Below are positions 7,649 to 17,999 of a DNA stretch of 64,000 nt, in pieces. This DNA comes from Flavobacterium sp. DG2-3 (GTDB lineage: Bacteria > Bacteroidota > Bacteroidia > Flavobacteriales > Flavobacteriaceae): contig NZ_JAVAMB010000001.1 in NCBI RefSeq assembly GCF_030730925.1, forward strand, positions 186,001 to 250,000. Reading direction: 5' to 3'. Numbering within the stretch: the stretch's first letter is position 1; each line of letters starts with the position of its first letter. Under the pieces are notes generated by a model. It was not told the DNA's origin and ran no database searches. It saw nothing but the letters and a program-made list of their open reading frames with translations. The translations under genes and the position numbers were made by a program.

Positions 7649-9544
7649 TTATTTTTCTTTCTTGTTGAAAATCTGAATTGACTTATCAGAAACATAAAAA
7701 ATGTTCTGAGTCGCAGGATCCACTTCATAAATTGGCTTGTTGTTGTTGAAAATAATTTTATCAACTTCAACACCATCAACTTTACTCACTTTTACAAGAA
7801 TTTTTTCTCCAGAATCTGCTTTTGCAAAAATATAAGAGAAGTCTCTGTTTTGTTTCATTGCGTTGAAACGCTTGTCAAATTTAGCCGCTACTACACCTAG
7901 AGCCGCTGATCCAGCCGCATAAGTTTTTGCCTGATCCTTATTATGCTGATCTCCTTTTGCAACCACGGTTCTCATGTTACCATCAGCATCACGATATGTC
8001 ATAGTCAAATCAGCACCTTTAACTGAACTTACTCCTGAACCAATTCCTAAACCAATACTTCCCGCAATTGCAGCACTTTTTAAAAGACGTCTTGTTCCTT
8101 CCCCTGGCTGTGAATAAGTATGGTGATATTTTATAGTACCATCCATATTTACTCCCATAACTTCAAGTGGTCCTGAAAGCACAACTCCCCAAGGAAATTG
8201 TTCGATACTGTTTAATTCTTTTTCTTTTTTGATATTTACTTTAGCAAATGGCTCTGGCTTATCGCTAATGCTTGGATCAAATTTGTATAATTTCTCATCA
8301 TTATACACTAAGTAAGAATTTGTAGCTTCATCGTAAGTTGGTAAAACTGGACGGTCTTTTTCAAACTTAATATTACGTTTCCAAAGCTTAACTCCTGTTT
8401 TATAATCTACCATGTTTCCGTAAGTTCCTGTAAGGTACATTACTTTTTCACCCACTTTTCCTAAGTAGTAGATTGGATCTTCTTTGTCATCAGAAATTTC
8501 GATGAATTTTTTCCAAAGCTTTTCTCCATCTTTGTTGATCAACATCATTTCGTTTTCAGCAACATATAAGAAATCTTGGTCGATCGGAATTACTCTTTTC
8601 AAACCATCTCCACGAGCGTCTTTTTTCCAGATTTTCTCTCCAGAAGTTAAGTCATAAAAGTTAAATCCGCTGTAGTGCGCCACTAAGATTTTTGTTCCCC
8701 AATCTTCAAGGTAAACTACTCTCTTAGTTTTGATTGATTCTTTCCAAATACTTTTTCCAGTTTCTGTATTCAATACATTTAAATACTGTTTTGAAGAGAA
8801 AGTTCCTGCATTATTTACTACGACAATATTTTTATCGTTTTGAGTTAAAAAGAATTTAGAATAATCTTCTTCCCCTTTCCAGTTTAACTTTCCTGTAGCT
8901 CTGTCAAAAGAATATAATTTTCCGTACAATAAATAGTAAATTACTGATCCGTGTACTGTAGCGATGTTTGTGTTTGCAGATTCTTTAAAAGAAAAACTAA
9001 ACAATGATTTTGCTTTATCAACAGCTGTATTCCATTTCAATTCACCAGTTGTCATATCCAATAAAGCAATTGCCATATCGCCATCTTTTTTCAAAGTAAG
9101 CAAATACTCGTTTGTTTCAGGAATAAAATCTGATTGGGTAACCCAGAAAGACTCTTTTGCAGAATTATAAACTACTTTACCTGTATCAGTATTGATAATA
9201 AGGTATTTACTTTCAAGATAGGCTTCCACATATGGGCTTCCAGGCACATTAGTTAAAGTACTTTTATCCGCGAAAAGTTTTGTAAGATCTGTATCACCTG
9301 CGATATCCAATACTGACCTACCTCCAAAATCTTCTTTAGTTAAAGTCCATACAATTTTTTTTGTTTCAGGATCAAGTCCTTTAATAGATGAGCCTTCTTT
9401 AAAGACAACAACTCCAGTAACCCCATTCTGCACCAAATCTTGGACAGCATTTTCTGTTGTAACTATTTCATCATATTTTCTTTGGGCAATTGATGAAACC
9501 GTTACCGACAGAAGAAAAATAATCGAAAAAGTAATTTTCTTCAT
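7649..9544 (-). CDS. Exported PQQ-type beta-propeller protein
   Basis: This is a 631-residue protein with signal peptide MKKITFSIIFLLSVTVSSIAQ. From residue 40 to about 440 it carries repeated blocks of the kind 'D.ETG K..W' (LDPETKKIVW, INTDTGKVVY, LDMTTGELKW, FDRATGKLNW, LNTETGKSIW, YDLTSGEKIW). These are the blade signature of PQQ-like/quinoprotein propellers used as binding scaffolds. After the propeller comes a glycine-rich hydrophobic stretch (about residues 465-490, AAIAGSIGLGIGSG) that could insert in a membrane, then a C-terminal domain. No PQQ-enzyme active-site motif was seen, so a scaffold or sensor role is more likely than a dehydrogenase. Confidence 0.85.
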   Translation of the reverse strand: MKKITFSIIFLLSVTVSSIAQRKYDEIVTTENAVQDLVQNGVTGVVVFKEGSSIKGLDPETKKIVWTLTKEDFGGRSVLDIAGDTDLTKLFADKSTLTNVPGSPYVEAYLESKYLIINTDTGKVVYNSAKESFWVTQSDFIPETNEYLLTLKKDGDMAIALLDMTTGELKWNTAVDKAKSLFSFSFKESANTNIATVHGSVIYYLLYGKLYSFDRATGKLNWKGEEDYSKFFLTQNDKNIVVVNNAGTFSSKQYLNVLNTETGKSIWKESIKTKRVVYLEDWGTKILVAHYSGFNFYDLTSGEKIWKKDARGDGLKRVIPIDQDFLYVAENEMMLINKDGEKLWKKFIEISDDKEDPIYYLGKVGEKVMYLTGTYGNMVDYKTGVKLWKRNIKFEKDRPVLPTYDEATNSYLVYNDEKLYKFDPSISDKPEPFAKVNIKKEKELNSIEQFPWGVVLSGPLEVMGVNMDGTIKYHHTYSQPGEGTRRLLKSAAIAGSIGLGIGSGVSSVKGADLTMTYRDADGNMRTVVAKGDQHNKDQAKTYAAGSAALGVVAAKFDKRFNAMKQNRDFSYIFAKADSGEKILVKVSKVDGVEVDKIIFNNNKPIYEVDPATQNIFYVSDKSIQIFNKKEK

Positions 9545-9636
9545 GGTAGAATTTTTTTTTAAATTAGTTGGTTTAGATATTTTTGAAATTTACTTTTTAC
9601 CAAAAAGACATAATCCTTTAGTAAAAAAATACTGAG

Positions 9637-9644
9637 CAAATATA
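9637..9644 (-). promoter_or_regulatory. Candidate -7 box for the beta-propeller gene
   Basis: The minus strand reads TATATTTG, an exact TAnnTTTG, giving a start near 9631 and a leader of about 87 nt before the ATG at 9544. The -33 element is not clear. Confidence 0.45.
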
Positions 9645-9661
9645 TAAAAATAGAAATGCAG

Positions 9662-10375
9662 TTATGAAAAAATTTCTTTCAAAATATCAAGCGATTTTGG
9701 ACTCTTAAACCCTTCTAAATGAGATGAATAATAGCTAATCAGAACTTTTAACAATATTTGTCTTTCAAGTACATGAAATACTTTTTGATCGTTATCAAAT
9801 TTTAGTTCTAATAGTTTTTTAAATAAAGTCGTTTCATGCTCAGAAAGTGCGGTTGAAGTGTGGAAAACCGTAAAAATTCCTTCATTTATTTCAAAAAAAG
9901 GCAAATCTATATCGGAAGTATCAGGATAAAAGCCCAGATATTTTGTGATTTCTAAAAGCAAGATTAAGTGAAAATTTGAAATTTCATCATGATGATCTAG
10001 CCAAGTAAGCGCCGTTTCTAAAAACAAAAAAAGCTGTTCATTTTTTTCTTCTTCTTGAATGGAATGATGCAACATTTCTGAAAGAAACATAACCATCGTA
10101 CTTTTCACGATATCTGTATGAATCGTCTGAAACGGAACAGCGCTTCTGATTTCTTTAAAATTCTCTAAAGTTCCTTTATTCTTATGAACAGCTTCTATCT
10201 CTAAAATCGAAAAAGGCTGAAAGTACGCAATTTTCTGACTTGCCTTTCTACTAGAAAAAGCATCGCGCACAAAATAAGACTTCAGTCCGCTCGAAAGTGT
10301 AAAGCATTTTACAATCAAGCTTTTTTCCTGAAATTTTAAAGAGGAGATTACTATGGCTTTGGTTTTGACGAGCAC
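9662..10375 (-). CDS. recO: DNA repair protein RecO
   Basis: This is a 237-residue protein. The N-terminal OB-fold region reads MLVKTKAIVISSLKFQEKSLIVKCFT...GLKSYFVRDAF, the usual RecO opening, followed by the helical domain (LFLFLETALTWLD, LLLEITKYLGFYPD). RecO loads RecA onto SSB-coated DNA with RecR and anneals strands. The zinc-binding cysteines of some RecO proteins are absent. It lies directly downstream of porZ on the same strand, a neighbourhood typical of Flavobacteria. The gap of about 75 bp holds a word repeat and hairpin. Confidence 0.92.
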   Translation of the reverse strand: MLVKTKAIVISSLKFQEKSLIVKCFTLSSGLKSYFVRDAFSSRKASQKIAYFQPFSILEIEAVHKNKGTLENFKEIRSAVPFQTIHTDIVKSTMVMFLSEMLHHSIQEEEKNEQLFLFLETALTWLDHHDEISNFHLILLLEITKYLGFYPDTSDIDLPFFEINEGIFTVFHTSTALSEHETTLFKKLLELKFDNDQKVFHVLERQILLKVLISYYSSHLEGFKSPKSLDILKEIFS

Positions 10376-10380
10376 TTTTA

Positions 10381-10446
10381 CTTTTAGATTTTAGATTTTA
10401 GATTGTGGATTTTAGATTTTGGCAATTCTCTAATTTTCTAATTGCC
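10381..10446. repeat. TTTTAGA word repeat plus GGCAATT hairpin
   Basis: Five degenerate copies of a 7-bp word (TTTTAGA, once TTGTGGA) run in tandem over 10382-10420, then GGCAATT...AATTGCC forms a hairpin at 10421-10446. The same word family appears at 22897-23020 and 23892-23936. Confidence 0.7.
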
Positions 10447-10449
10447 ATA

Positions 10450-12735
10450 TTATCTAATTATCATCACTTTTTTAACTTTAGTTTCTCCTCCATCTTCTGC
10501 AGAAATAAAAACCATGTAAACTCCAGATGCTACTTTATATTTTCCAAAAGCAGTTGTATCCCATTCGATTGTTCCTCCAGAAGAGTTTATTTCGTAAACC
10601 AGATTGCCTTCGATATCTGTGATTTTGACATTTGCTTTGTCAATTAATCCAGCAACTTTAACGGTTCCTGAGTATGTTGGACGCACAGGATTTGGATAAA
10701 CATAAACATTGCTTAAATCGTCGTTAGCTTCTGTTGCAATTCCATTAAAAGAAACCAATCCTTTATTGGTTGCGATAAAAACTTCTCCTGTTTTAGCATT
10801 TATTTTGATATCATTTACATAATTACTCGGCAATGGCGAATTATTTATTGTAAAATGATATTTCGTTTCCTGACCATTTGGCGAAACCATAAACACACCA
10901 GAATCTGCTGTTCCGATCCATTTATTATTTGCACCATCTACAGCTATAGAAGTGACAAACTGCTCGTACAATAGTTCTTGAGCCAAATCATCTTCGGTGA
11001 TAATAATTGGATTTGCTTTTAACTGACTTTCCGATTGAAAACTCGAAACATTAGACAAAACTCTCAAACCTTTTGTCGTACCTATCCAAAGCTGATTTTT
11101 TGTATCTAAAGCTACTGTTCTAACATCTGCTATTGGTAGATTACCAGCATCTACGCCAAAAGTCATTTTTTTGAATGTATTGGTGCTCTCATTAAATCCA
11201 ACAACTCCGCTTTTTAGAGTTCCAATCCATTTTACATTATTACGATCTATGGCTATACTTGAGTAGTTCTCTTCTTCTGCATCGTCTAAAATAGAAGTCA
11301 TGGCATAGCTACCCCATTGTCCGTTTGTTTTTAAAACCTTTAATCCGTTTTTGATACGGCTGTTTGTAACCCAGAGATTTCCCGTTTTATCAAAAGCCGT
11401 GGCATTGATGCGGACATCGATATAATTTGGGCCTTCAGTTGTAATGGATTCTAAACCGCTATTTTTTTCATTATATAAAAAACTAGGCACATCATTTTCG
11501 ACTTTTAATAATCCTGAAAAGAAAGAACTTGCATAAACCTGCTTCTCATTATTCGGATTAACTAAAACTCTTGTAATTGATTTTGCATCATAAACTTCAG
11601 AATACGGGATATTCAGCCAACCTGATGCATTGTAACGACTAATTCCGTAATTATCTAACGGATAAGGATTATAGGTAACATCATAATCGCCATAAACTGT
11701 CCACAAAACATTTGAACCAGTATCGATAGCAAAAATGTTATTTCGTACTGGACCGGCAGGTGTACTATTTTCAAAAGCGGCGGCATTATTCAAATCAGAA
11801 AAAAACAGTCCTTTTTCTTTTGTTCCAATAAAAATCTGATTCCCAACTGCAGTTGCGCAGCTAAAATTCAAAGTATTATCCAAAACCTGCGAATTTGTTA
11901 TTTGTCGATTCAAAACCATTTGATTATTGTACACATAAACGGTATTGGCAGTTGTAACGAACAAATTATGATTTTTGGCTCTTGTATCGACAGTTGCTTG
12001 AGGCAATTGCGAGAAACCTACAAAAGTATTTGAATTAAATCTATGAATGTATCCAGAAGTGTTTACCGCAATAAGTTCTGTATCTAAAGCCTCAACACTA
12101 GACCAATCTCCCGCATTTACAACCGACCATTGATTGTAGTCAATAAGATTTACACTAGCGCTATCTGCTTTTCTAATACCGCTTGATGTTGCGGCAAAAA
12201 TAAAGCCGTTAAACAACGTAGTTTGTTTTACACTTATTTCGGCACCATTATCACCAATAAAATAAGTATCGCCAAATTGCGAAGTTTTAAGATTGAACTG
12301 AACAATTCCGAAATCGCAAGAAACATATACCAACCCATTATTTTCCATAAAATGGTTGATTTTTTTAGTATTTGCTGGCAATTGCTTATTAATTATATCA
12401 ACCACTTTTAAAATGCTTCCGTCGGCATCATTAATCAAAATCATCAAACCATTTTCGTAGCCAATGATTGTTTTTTTGAATGCTTCACTATAATAAACTA
12501 CAGAAATGGTCTGACCTGATAATCCATCAACGGTAGTGGTCGATTTGAGCACGTTTGTTGCTGTATTTCTCGAAAACAATGCATTTTCTGAAGCGGCAAA
12601 AACAGCTGTAGTCGATTCTGAAACATCTTTTATTTCATTAAATGAAAAATATCCCTGCCAAGACAGTTTGCTTTGCGCCCCGCAAAACTGAATAAGAAGT
12701 AAAAAGAAACCGCAGAAAGATACTTTTTTCATCAT
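10450..12735 (-). CDS. porZ: PorZ-like type IX secretion surface protein
   Basis: This is a 761-residue protein with signal peptide MMKKVSFCGFFLLLIQFCGAQ. Two beta-propeller regions of the two-component-regulator type follow, with repeats such as VKWIGTLKSGVVGFN, LWIGTTKGLRVL, KWIGTADSGVFMV and VFIATNKGLVSFN. The C-terminal domain, with YPNPVRP, VKITDIEGNLVYE and KVASGVYMVFI, is a type A T9SS sorting domain. This layout, with recO next door, matches PorZ, which with PorU attaches T9SS cargo to anionic LPS at the cell surface. The C-terminal domain is normally retained on PorZ. A -7 box TATATTTG lies 13-20 bp upstream of the ATG. Confidence 0.88.
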   Translation of the reverse strand: MMKKVSFCGFFLLLIQFCGAQSKLSWQGYFSFNEIKDVSESTTAVFAASENALFSRNTATNVLKSTTTVDGLSGQTISVVYYSEAFKKTIIGYENGLMILINDADGSILKVVDIINKQLPANTKKINHFMENNGLVYVSCDFGIVQFNLKTSQFGDTYFIGDNGAEISVKQTTLFNGFIFAATSSGIRKADSASVNLIDYNQWSVVNAGDWSSVEALDTELIAVNTSGYIHRFNSNTFVGFSQLPQATVDTRAKNHNLFVTTANTVYVYNNQMVLNRQITNSQVLDNTLNFSCATAVGNQIFIGTKEKGLFFSDLNNAAAFENSTPAGPVRNNIFAIDTGSNVLWTVYGDYDVTYNPYPLDNYGISRYNASGWLNIPYSEVYDAKSITRVLVNPNNEKQVYASSFFSGLLKVENDVPSFLYNEKNSGLESITTEGPNYIDVRINATAFDKTGNLWVTNSRIKNGLKVLKTNGQWGSYAMTSILDDAEEENYSSIAIDRNNVKWIGTLKSGVVGFNESTNTFKKMTFGVDAGNLPIADVRTVALDTKNQLWIGTTKGLRVLSNVSSFQSESQLKANPIIITEDDLAQELLYEQFVTSIAVDGANNKWIGTADSGVFMVSPNGQETKYHFTINNSPLPSNYVNDIKINAKTGEVFIATNKGLVSFNGIATEANDDLSNVYVYPNPVRPTYSGTVKVAGLIDKANVKITDIEGNLVYEINSSGGTIEWDTTAFGKYKVASGVYMVFISAEDGGETKVKKVMIIR

Positions 12736-12753
12736 TTAATGTATTCGAATAGA

Positions 12754-12761
12754 CAAATATA
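12754..12761 (-). promoter_or_regulatory. Candidate -7 box for porZ
   Basis: An exact TATATTTG on the minus strand would give a start near 12748, about 13 nt before the ATG at 12735. No ideal -33 TTTG at 18 bp was found. Confidence 0.5.
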
Positions 12762-12796
12762 CTACAAACGAGATTTTATTTAATTTTTAGTCCAAA

Positions 12797-12837
12797 TAAA
12801 ATACCCTCGATATCTTACGTAGATAACGAGGGTATTT
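12797..12837 (-). terminator. Terminator after gdhA
   Basis: AATACCCTCG and CGAGGGTATT form a 10-bp stem, with a second ATAT/AGAT pairing nearer the loop. A/T-rich flanks lie on both sides, 20 bp past the gdhA stop. Confidence 0.85.
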
Positions 12838-12857
12838 CTAATTATTGTAATCTAATC

Positions 12858-14201
<1,344 letters not shown>

Positions 14202-14271
14202 CTTTGAAATAAATTTTTCAGATAATTTAGCTTTAATTTTTACTCTTATAAAAATAAGAAATCATGTTTAA

Positions 14272-14302
14272 GAAAACGTTTTCGTTTTAACAGACAAAGA
14301 TA
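14272..14302 (-). promoter_or_regulatory. gdhA -7 box with palindromic operator-like site
   Basis: The minus strand reads TATCTTTG at 14302-14295 (exact TAnnTTTG), giving a start near 14289. GAAAACGTTTTC at 14272-14283 is a perfect palindrome placed just after that start. The 13-mer AAAACGTTTTCGT within it is repeated exactly upstream of pgi (46816-46828). The position suits a LacI-type operator. The regulator is not known. Confidence 0.45.
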
Positions 14303-14474
14303 TATCAAATAATGATTCGATGTTACAATTTTCACTTTTTTGAAGCGATTTGTGTTTTTTTCAAACATTACAAAAAAACACATTTTACATGTAGGTGTTT
14401 ACATGCAAATCACCTTTTAAAAGTTAGTAAATTAAGTATTTTGCTACTTATTTTTCAATACAGTAATTTTATAT

Positions 14475-14504
14475 TTTGAATCGATTATGTTTTTTATATA
14501 TTTG
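14475..14504 (+). promoter_or_regulatory. Strong Bacteroidota promoter for the THC0290_0291-type gene
   Basis: TTTG at 14475-14478, 18 bp, then TATATTTG at 14497-14504 fits both promoter boxes and their spacing. Transcription should begin near 14510, which rules out the ATG at 14507 and fixes the start codon at 14528. Confidence 0.8.
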
Positions 14505-14527
14505 CCATGATTTGTAAGCCCTCAAAA

Positions 14528-15319
14528 ATGTCTAAACCCCTATTTATCACATTACTTGCCTTGTTTGGCATCACCACTGCCGTATCAGCACAAGGACTAG
14601 CTCAAGAGATCGGAATCTACGCCGGACCCGTAACTTTACAGTCCGATTTTGGAGAAAGGAACAACTTTGATAATAATGTCGGAAACACAGGCTTTGGCAT
14701 TGGAATCATGCACTTTATAAACTTTTCTGCTAATAACAATAGAGAAAACTTTTTCACAGAACATTTTAAAGTAAGATCTGATCTTTCTTATAGCAGAACC
14801 ACTTTAAAACATCACGGTCAATGGGTTGAATATAAGCCTAACGGAGTATTTGCGACACAATTGAGAAATATGCACGCAAGTTCTAGTCTTGTAAATCTGG
14901 GTGCACAGATTGAATTTTCTCCTTTCATGAAAATTCACGATTTCGAAAATACAATTGGTAGCTTCAGTCCGTATGGTGCTTTAGGATTTCAAGTGAGCTA
15001 TTATTCAACAAAAGTTGGATCTCATTTAGGAGACATTACACTACCTAATGTTACTCCAGGAAAATATTTAACTCCATCTGATGGACGTGCTCATGGATTT
15101 TCTACAGAAACGGGCATTGCTTTATCTGCAACAGCTGCTATTGGAGTTCATTACAAGCTAACAACAATGAGCGATTTAATGTTTGAAACTCGTTTTCAAA
15201 TGTACAACTCAGACTGGATCGACGGATTAAATCCGAACAAAGATATTTACACAGAAAACAAATCTAACGATTGGCAGGTTTGGTTTAACTTTGGATACAT
15301 TTACTATTTAGAGTTCTAA
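14528..15319 (+). CDS. THC0290_0291-type flavobacterial envelope protein
   Basis: From the ATG at 14528 the product has 263 residues. The upstream ATG at 14507 lies before or at the transcription start. The signal peptide is MSKPLFITLLALFGITTAVSA, then QGLAQEIGIYAGPVTLQSDFGER. Alternating glycine- and aromatic-rich strands (GNTGFGIGIMHF, PYGALGFQVSYYS, WQVWFNFGYIYYLEF) with a C-terminal phenylalanine suggest a small outer-membrane barrel. The sequence resembles the flavobacterial family named THC0290_0291, recalled from annotation practice. Function is unknown. It is divergent from gdhA and ends at a very strong hairpin. Confidence 0.8.
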   Translation: MSKPLFITLLALFGITTAVSAQGLAQEIGIYAGPVTLQSDFGERNNFDNNVGNTGFGIGIMHFINFSANNNRENFFTEHFKVRSDLSYSRTTLKHHGQWVEYKPNGVFATQLRNMHASSSLVNLGAQIEFSPFMKIHDFENTIGSFSPYGALGFQVSYYSTKVGSHLGDITLPNVTPGKYLTPSDGRAHGFSTETGIALSATAAIGVHYKLTTMSDLMFETRFQMYNSDWIDGLNPNKDIYTENKSNDWQVWFNFGYIYYLEF

Positions 15320-15340
15320 ACCTAAATAAATTACAATATA

Positions 15341-15385
15341 AAAAATCCCAAATTCCAAGATTAAATTGGAATTTGGGATTTTTGT
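15341..15385 (+). terminator. Terminator made of a GGAATTTGGGATTT-type hairpin
   Basis: AAATCCCAAATTCCAA pairs with TTGGAATTTGGGATTT (16-bp stem) and is followed by T5. It belongs to the 'G' word family that recurs at 15539, 26690 and several times in 31430-32080. Confidence 0.8.
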
Positions 15386-15406
15386 TTGAAATCAAATTGA
15401 CAAATA

Positions 15407-15527
15407 GAATCCGAAGGATTCAAATATTTATAGCATCTGTTTCTCAAAGATAGGTGCGACCCCGATGGGGTCGTATCAACGTAACGAATATTAATTTCTA
15501 TAAACATTTGAACCTTTCAGGTTCCTG
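15407..15527. repeat. Three-hairpin palindromic element, copy 1
   Basis: GAATCCGAAGGATTC (left hairpin), then ATATTTATAG, a centre CGACCCCGATGGGGTCG, then TTTCTATAAACATTTG and a right hairpin GAACCTTTCAGGTTC. Arms outside the centre can pair with each other. The right hairpin differs from the other copies yet still pairs. Confidence 0.8.
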
Positions 15528-15538
15528 CTCTCAAATAA

Positions 15539-15579
15539 TAAATCCCAAACTCCAGTTTAATCTTGGAATTTGGGATTTT
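15539..15579 (-). terminator. Terminator-like hairpin after the cystathionine gamma-synthase gene
   Basis: AAATCCCAAACTCCA and TTGGAATTTGGGATTT arms mirror the hairpin at 15341. It stands 20 bp beyond the minus-strand stop at 15599 with T/A runs on both sides. Confidence 0.65.
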
Positions 15580-15598
15580 CTTATTGGAATTTCTTTCG

Positions 15599-16741
15599 TT
15601 AAGAAAGCGCTTGTTCTAAATCTGCAATTAAATCTTCTGCATCTTCAATACCAACACTTAATCGAACCAAATCGTCGGTAATACCAACTTCGGCTCTTTT
15701 GTCTGCAGGAATAGAAGCATGCGTCATTAAAGCCGGATGATTCGCTAATGATTCTACTCCGCCAAGAGATTCTGCCAATGTAAATACTTTCAGCTTTTCT
15801 AAAAATGCAATAGAATCTTCTTTCTTTCCTGATTTAAAATCAAAAGAAACCATTCCACCAAAAGCTTTCATTTGTTTTTTGGCGATTTCGTGAAACGGAT
15901 GATTCTCTAAACCTGGGTAATAAACCGTTTTTATCTTTGGATGATTGCTTAAATATTCAACCACTTTTTCTCCATTTTCACAATGTCTCTGAACTCTTAA
16001 TGCTAAAGTCTTGATTCCTCTTAAAACCAAGAAACTATCCATTGGACCAAGAGTTGCACCTGTTGCGAATTGCTGGAAATGCAATTGCTCTCCAAGTGCT
16101 TCATCTTTTACGATAAGTGCTCCAGCAATAACGTCTGAATGTCCTCCTAGATATTTTGTTGCCGAATGCATTACGATATCAGCTCCTAAATCTAAAGGTT
16201 TCTGCAAATAAGGCGTTGCAAAAGTATTATCTACGGCAAGAAGAATTTTTTTCTCTTGAGTAATTTTTGCGATTTCCTGAATATCCGCCAATTTCATTAA
16301 CGGATTTGTTGGTGTTTCTACCCAGATTAACTTCGTGTTTTCGTTGATTAGGCTTTTCAATTTTTCGATATTCGTCATATCAACAAAATGAAATTTAATG
16401 CCCGAATCTTTATAAACACGAGAAAACATTCTGTACGTTCCGCCATACAAATCATCCATAGCAATGATTTCGTCTCCTGCTTTGAAAGATCTCAAAACGC
16501 AGTCTGTAGCCGCAAGACCAGATGAAAATGCTAGTCCGCGAGTTCCGTTTTCAATACTTGCCAAAGCGTCTTCCAACGCGGTACGAGTCGGGTTCGAAGC
16601 CCTACTGTATTCATAATCTGCCAAGGGTTTTCCTGGACTTGTTTGTACAAATGTTGATGTTTGATACACCGGTGGCATAACTGCCCCAGTAGACGGATCA
16701 TGATGCTGTCCTCCGTGTATAACTTTGGTATTGAATTTCAT
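15599..16741 (-). CDS. Cystathionine gamma-synthase / gamma-lyase family PLP enzyme
   Basis: This is a 380-residue PLP enzyme of the trans-sulfuration group. The PLP lysine is K196 in HSATKYLGGHSD. Other family blocks are YEYSRASNPTRTALE (cofactor and substrate), FSSGLAATD, WVETPTNPLMKLADI and VDNTFATPYLQKPL. Members either build cystathionine from activated homoserine plus cysteine (MetB) or split it (gamma-lyase). The sequence does not separate these with certainty and no methionine gene adjoins it. Cytosolic, normally a tetramer. Length is normal for the family. It is monocistronic, with a repeat-rich gap on the right of its stop. Confidence 0.93.
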   Translation of the reverse strand: MKFNTKVIHGGQHHDPSTGAVMPPVYQTSTFVQTSPGKPLADYEYSRASNPTRTALEDALASIENGTRGLAFSSGLAATDCVLRSFKAGDEIIAMDDLYGGTYRMFSRVYKDSGIKFHFVDMTNIEKLKSLINENTKLIWVETPTNPLMKLADIQEIAKITQEKKILLAVDNTFATPYLQKPLDLGADIVMHSATKYLGGHSDVIAGALIVKDEALGEQLHFQQFATGATLGPMDSFLVLRGIKTLALRVQRHCENGEKVVEYLSNHPKIKTVYYPGLENHPFHEIAKKQMKAFGGMVSFDFKSGKKEDSIAFLEKLKVFTLAESLGGVESLANHPALMTHASIPADKRAEVGITDDLVRLSVGIEDAEDLIADLEQALS

Positions 16742-16908
16742 ATAAATAAAATTTATTTTAAATATTTGTTCTCAACAAATTTGTTGATATTCGCGATTTT
16801 TTTGATTTATGTTTTAAAAATCGTAATTTTAGAATACAAATTTACCTTTTAATTTAATTTGTTCCAGCTCCTCTTCTTTTTCTTTTTATATAATTAACAT
16901 TTCGTGAC

Positions 16909-17652
16909 ATGAAACAATATCCATTTTATATCTTTTTACTGCTTTTAATTTCGGGTTGCAATAAAGAACTTTCATTTGAAAAAGAGACATTTGAAGAGAA
17001 ATCAAATCTTCCATGCGAGAAAGACTGTCCTGTAATTACAATGGAAATTCCAATTGCAAAAACTAAGAAAACGGTAGCAGACAGCATTAATAAAAAGGTT
17101 TTTAATGTAATTAAAGAAATTGTCTTTTTTGGCGAAGATTCAACGAAGGTTAATGATTACAAGTCATTGTCAAAATCTTTTATTACTTCTTACGAAGAAA
17201 TGCACCAGAAATTTCCTGAGGACACTTTTGGCTGGGAAGCCAAAATAATTGGAAATGTTGAATTTCAATCGGAACAGATTTTAAATCTGAAAATTGATCA
17301 TTACACTTTTACAGGCGGTGCTCACGGATATCAAGGCTATCGCTCTTTATTATTTGATCGAAAAACTGGAAAAACGATTTTCAATAAGCAGTTATTTAAA
17401 AACGAAAACGAATTTAAGGCTTTCGCCGAAAAGACATTCAGAGCCAAATACAAAATACCTGAAAAAGCGAATATCAATGCAACAGGTTTAATGTTTGAAA
17501 ACGATAAATTTCAACTGCCTCAAAACATCTTCTATACTTCTGACGGCTTGCTTTTATTTTACAATTCGTATGAAGCCGCATCTTATGCAGACGGTCCAAA
17601 AGAACTTTTATTTTCGTATGAAGAAGTAAATAAATATTTGAATTTTCAATAA
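16909..17652 (+). CDS. Lipoprotein with RsiV/PdaC-like (DUF4163-DUF3298) domains
   Basis: This is a 247-residue protein. The signal peptide MKQYPFYIFLLLLISGC ends at a lipobox cysteine (C17), so it should be a lipid-anchored envelope protein. The body carries ILNLKIDHYTFTGGAHG...SLLFDRKTGK, the hallmark of DUF3298, preceded by the DUF4163-type region (PVITMEIPIAKTKK...). Related domains occur in the anti-sigma factor RsiV (lysozyme binding) and the deacetylase PdaC, but no transmembrane anti-sigma part is present here. The second cysteine pair (CEKDC) may form a disulfide. The gene 36 bp downstream is probably co-transcribed. Confidence 0.85.
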   Translation: MKQYPFYIFLLLLISGCNKELSFEKETFEEKSNLPCEKDCPVITMEIPIAKTKKTVADSINKKVFNVIKEIVFFGEDSTKVNDYKSLSKSFITSYEEMHQKFPEDTFGWEAKIIGNVEFQSEQILNLKIDHYTFTGGAHGYQGYRSLLFDRKTGKTIFNKQLFKNENEFKAFAEKTFRAKYKIPEKANINATGLMFENDKFQLPQNIFYTSDGLLLFYNSYEAASYADGPKELLFSYEEVNKYLNFQ

Positions 17653-17688
17653 TAAAAGAAGAACGTTTTTTTTAAAAATTTTTATCAA

Positions 17689-17997
17689 ATGAAAGACAAT
17701 AAATTATATCACATTTTAGATCTAATTGAAGAAATAGATAAGGTTGATAAAATGATTCTTATGCATCTTGATTCTGATTCAACATTGATGCTTGATCAGT
17801 ATAAAAATCAGAAATTAAAACTAAGTAATTATTTGGTTCAAGAACTTCTGACAAATAGCGATAATAGACCTGAAGTAATGTATATTATAAAACTTTTTAT
17901 TGAAAAATTTTACATGAAAGAAATGAATCATCTGCAATTTGAAGAAAATGACAGTTTGAAAAAAATTCAAAATGTTTTCATTGAAAATTACAGCTAA
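17689..17997 (+). CDS. Small all-helical protein of unknown function
   Basis: This is a 102-residue acidic cytosolic protein without a signal peptide. Two or three amphipathic helices are predicted (LYHILDLIEEIDKVDKMIL, DQYKNQKLKLSNYLVQELL, VMYIIKLFIEKFYM). It follows the DUF3298 lipoprotein gene by 36 bp on the same strand. I do not recognise a family. Confidence 0.7.
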   Translation: MKDNKLYHILDLIEEIDKVDKMILMHLDSDSTLMLDQYKNQKLKLSNYLVQELLTNSDNRPEVMYIIKLFIEKFYMKEMNHLQFEENDSLKKIQNVFIENYS

Positions 17998-17999
17998 GA

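Noticed and set aside
14507..14527. ATG at 14507 as start of the THC0290_0291-type protein
   Set aside because: The -7 box ends at 14504, so this ATG would be before or at the transcription start; the next ATG begins a clean signal peptide.
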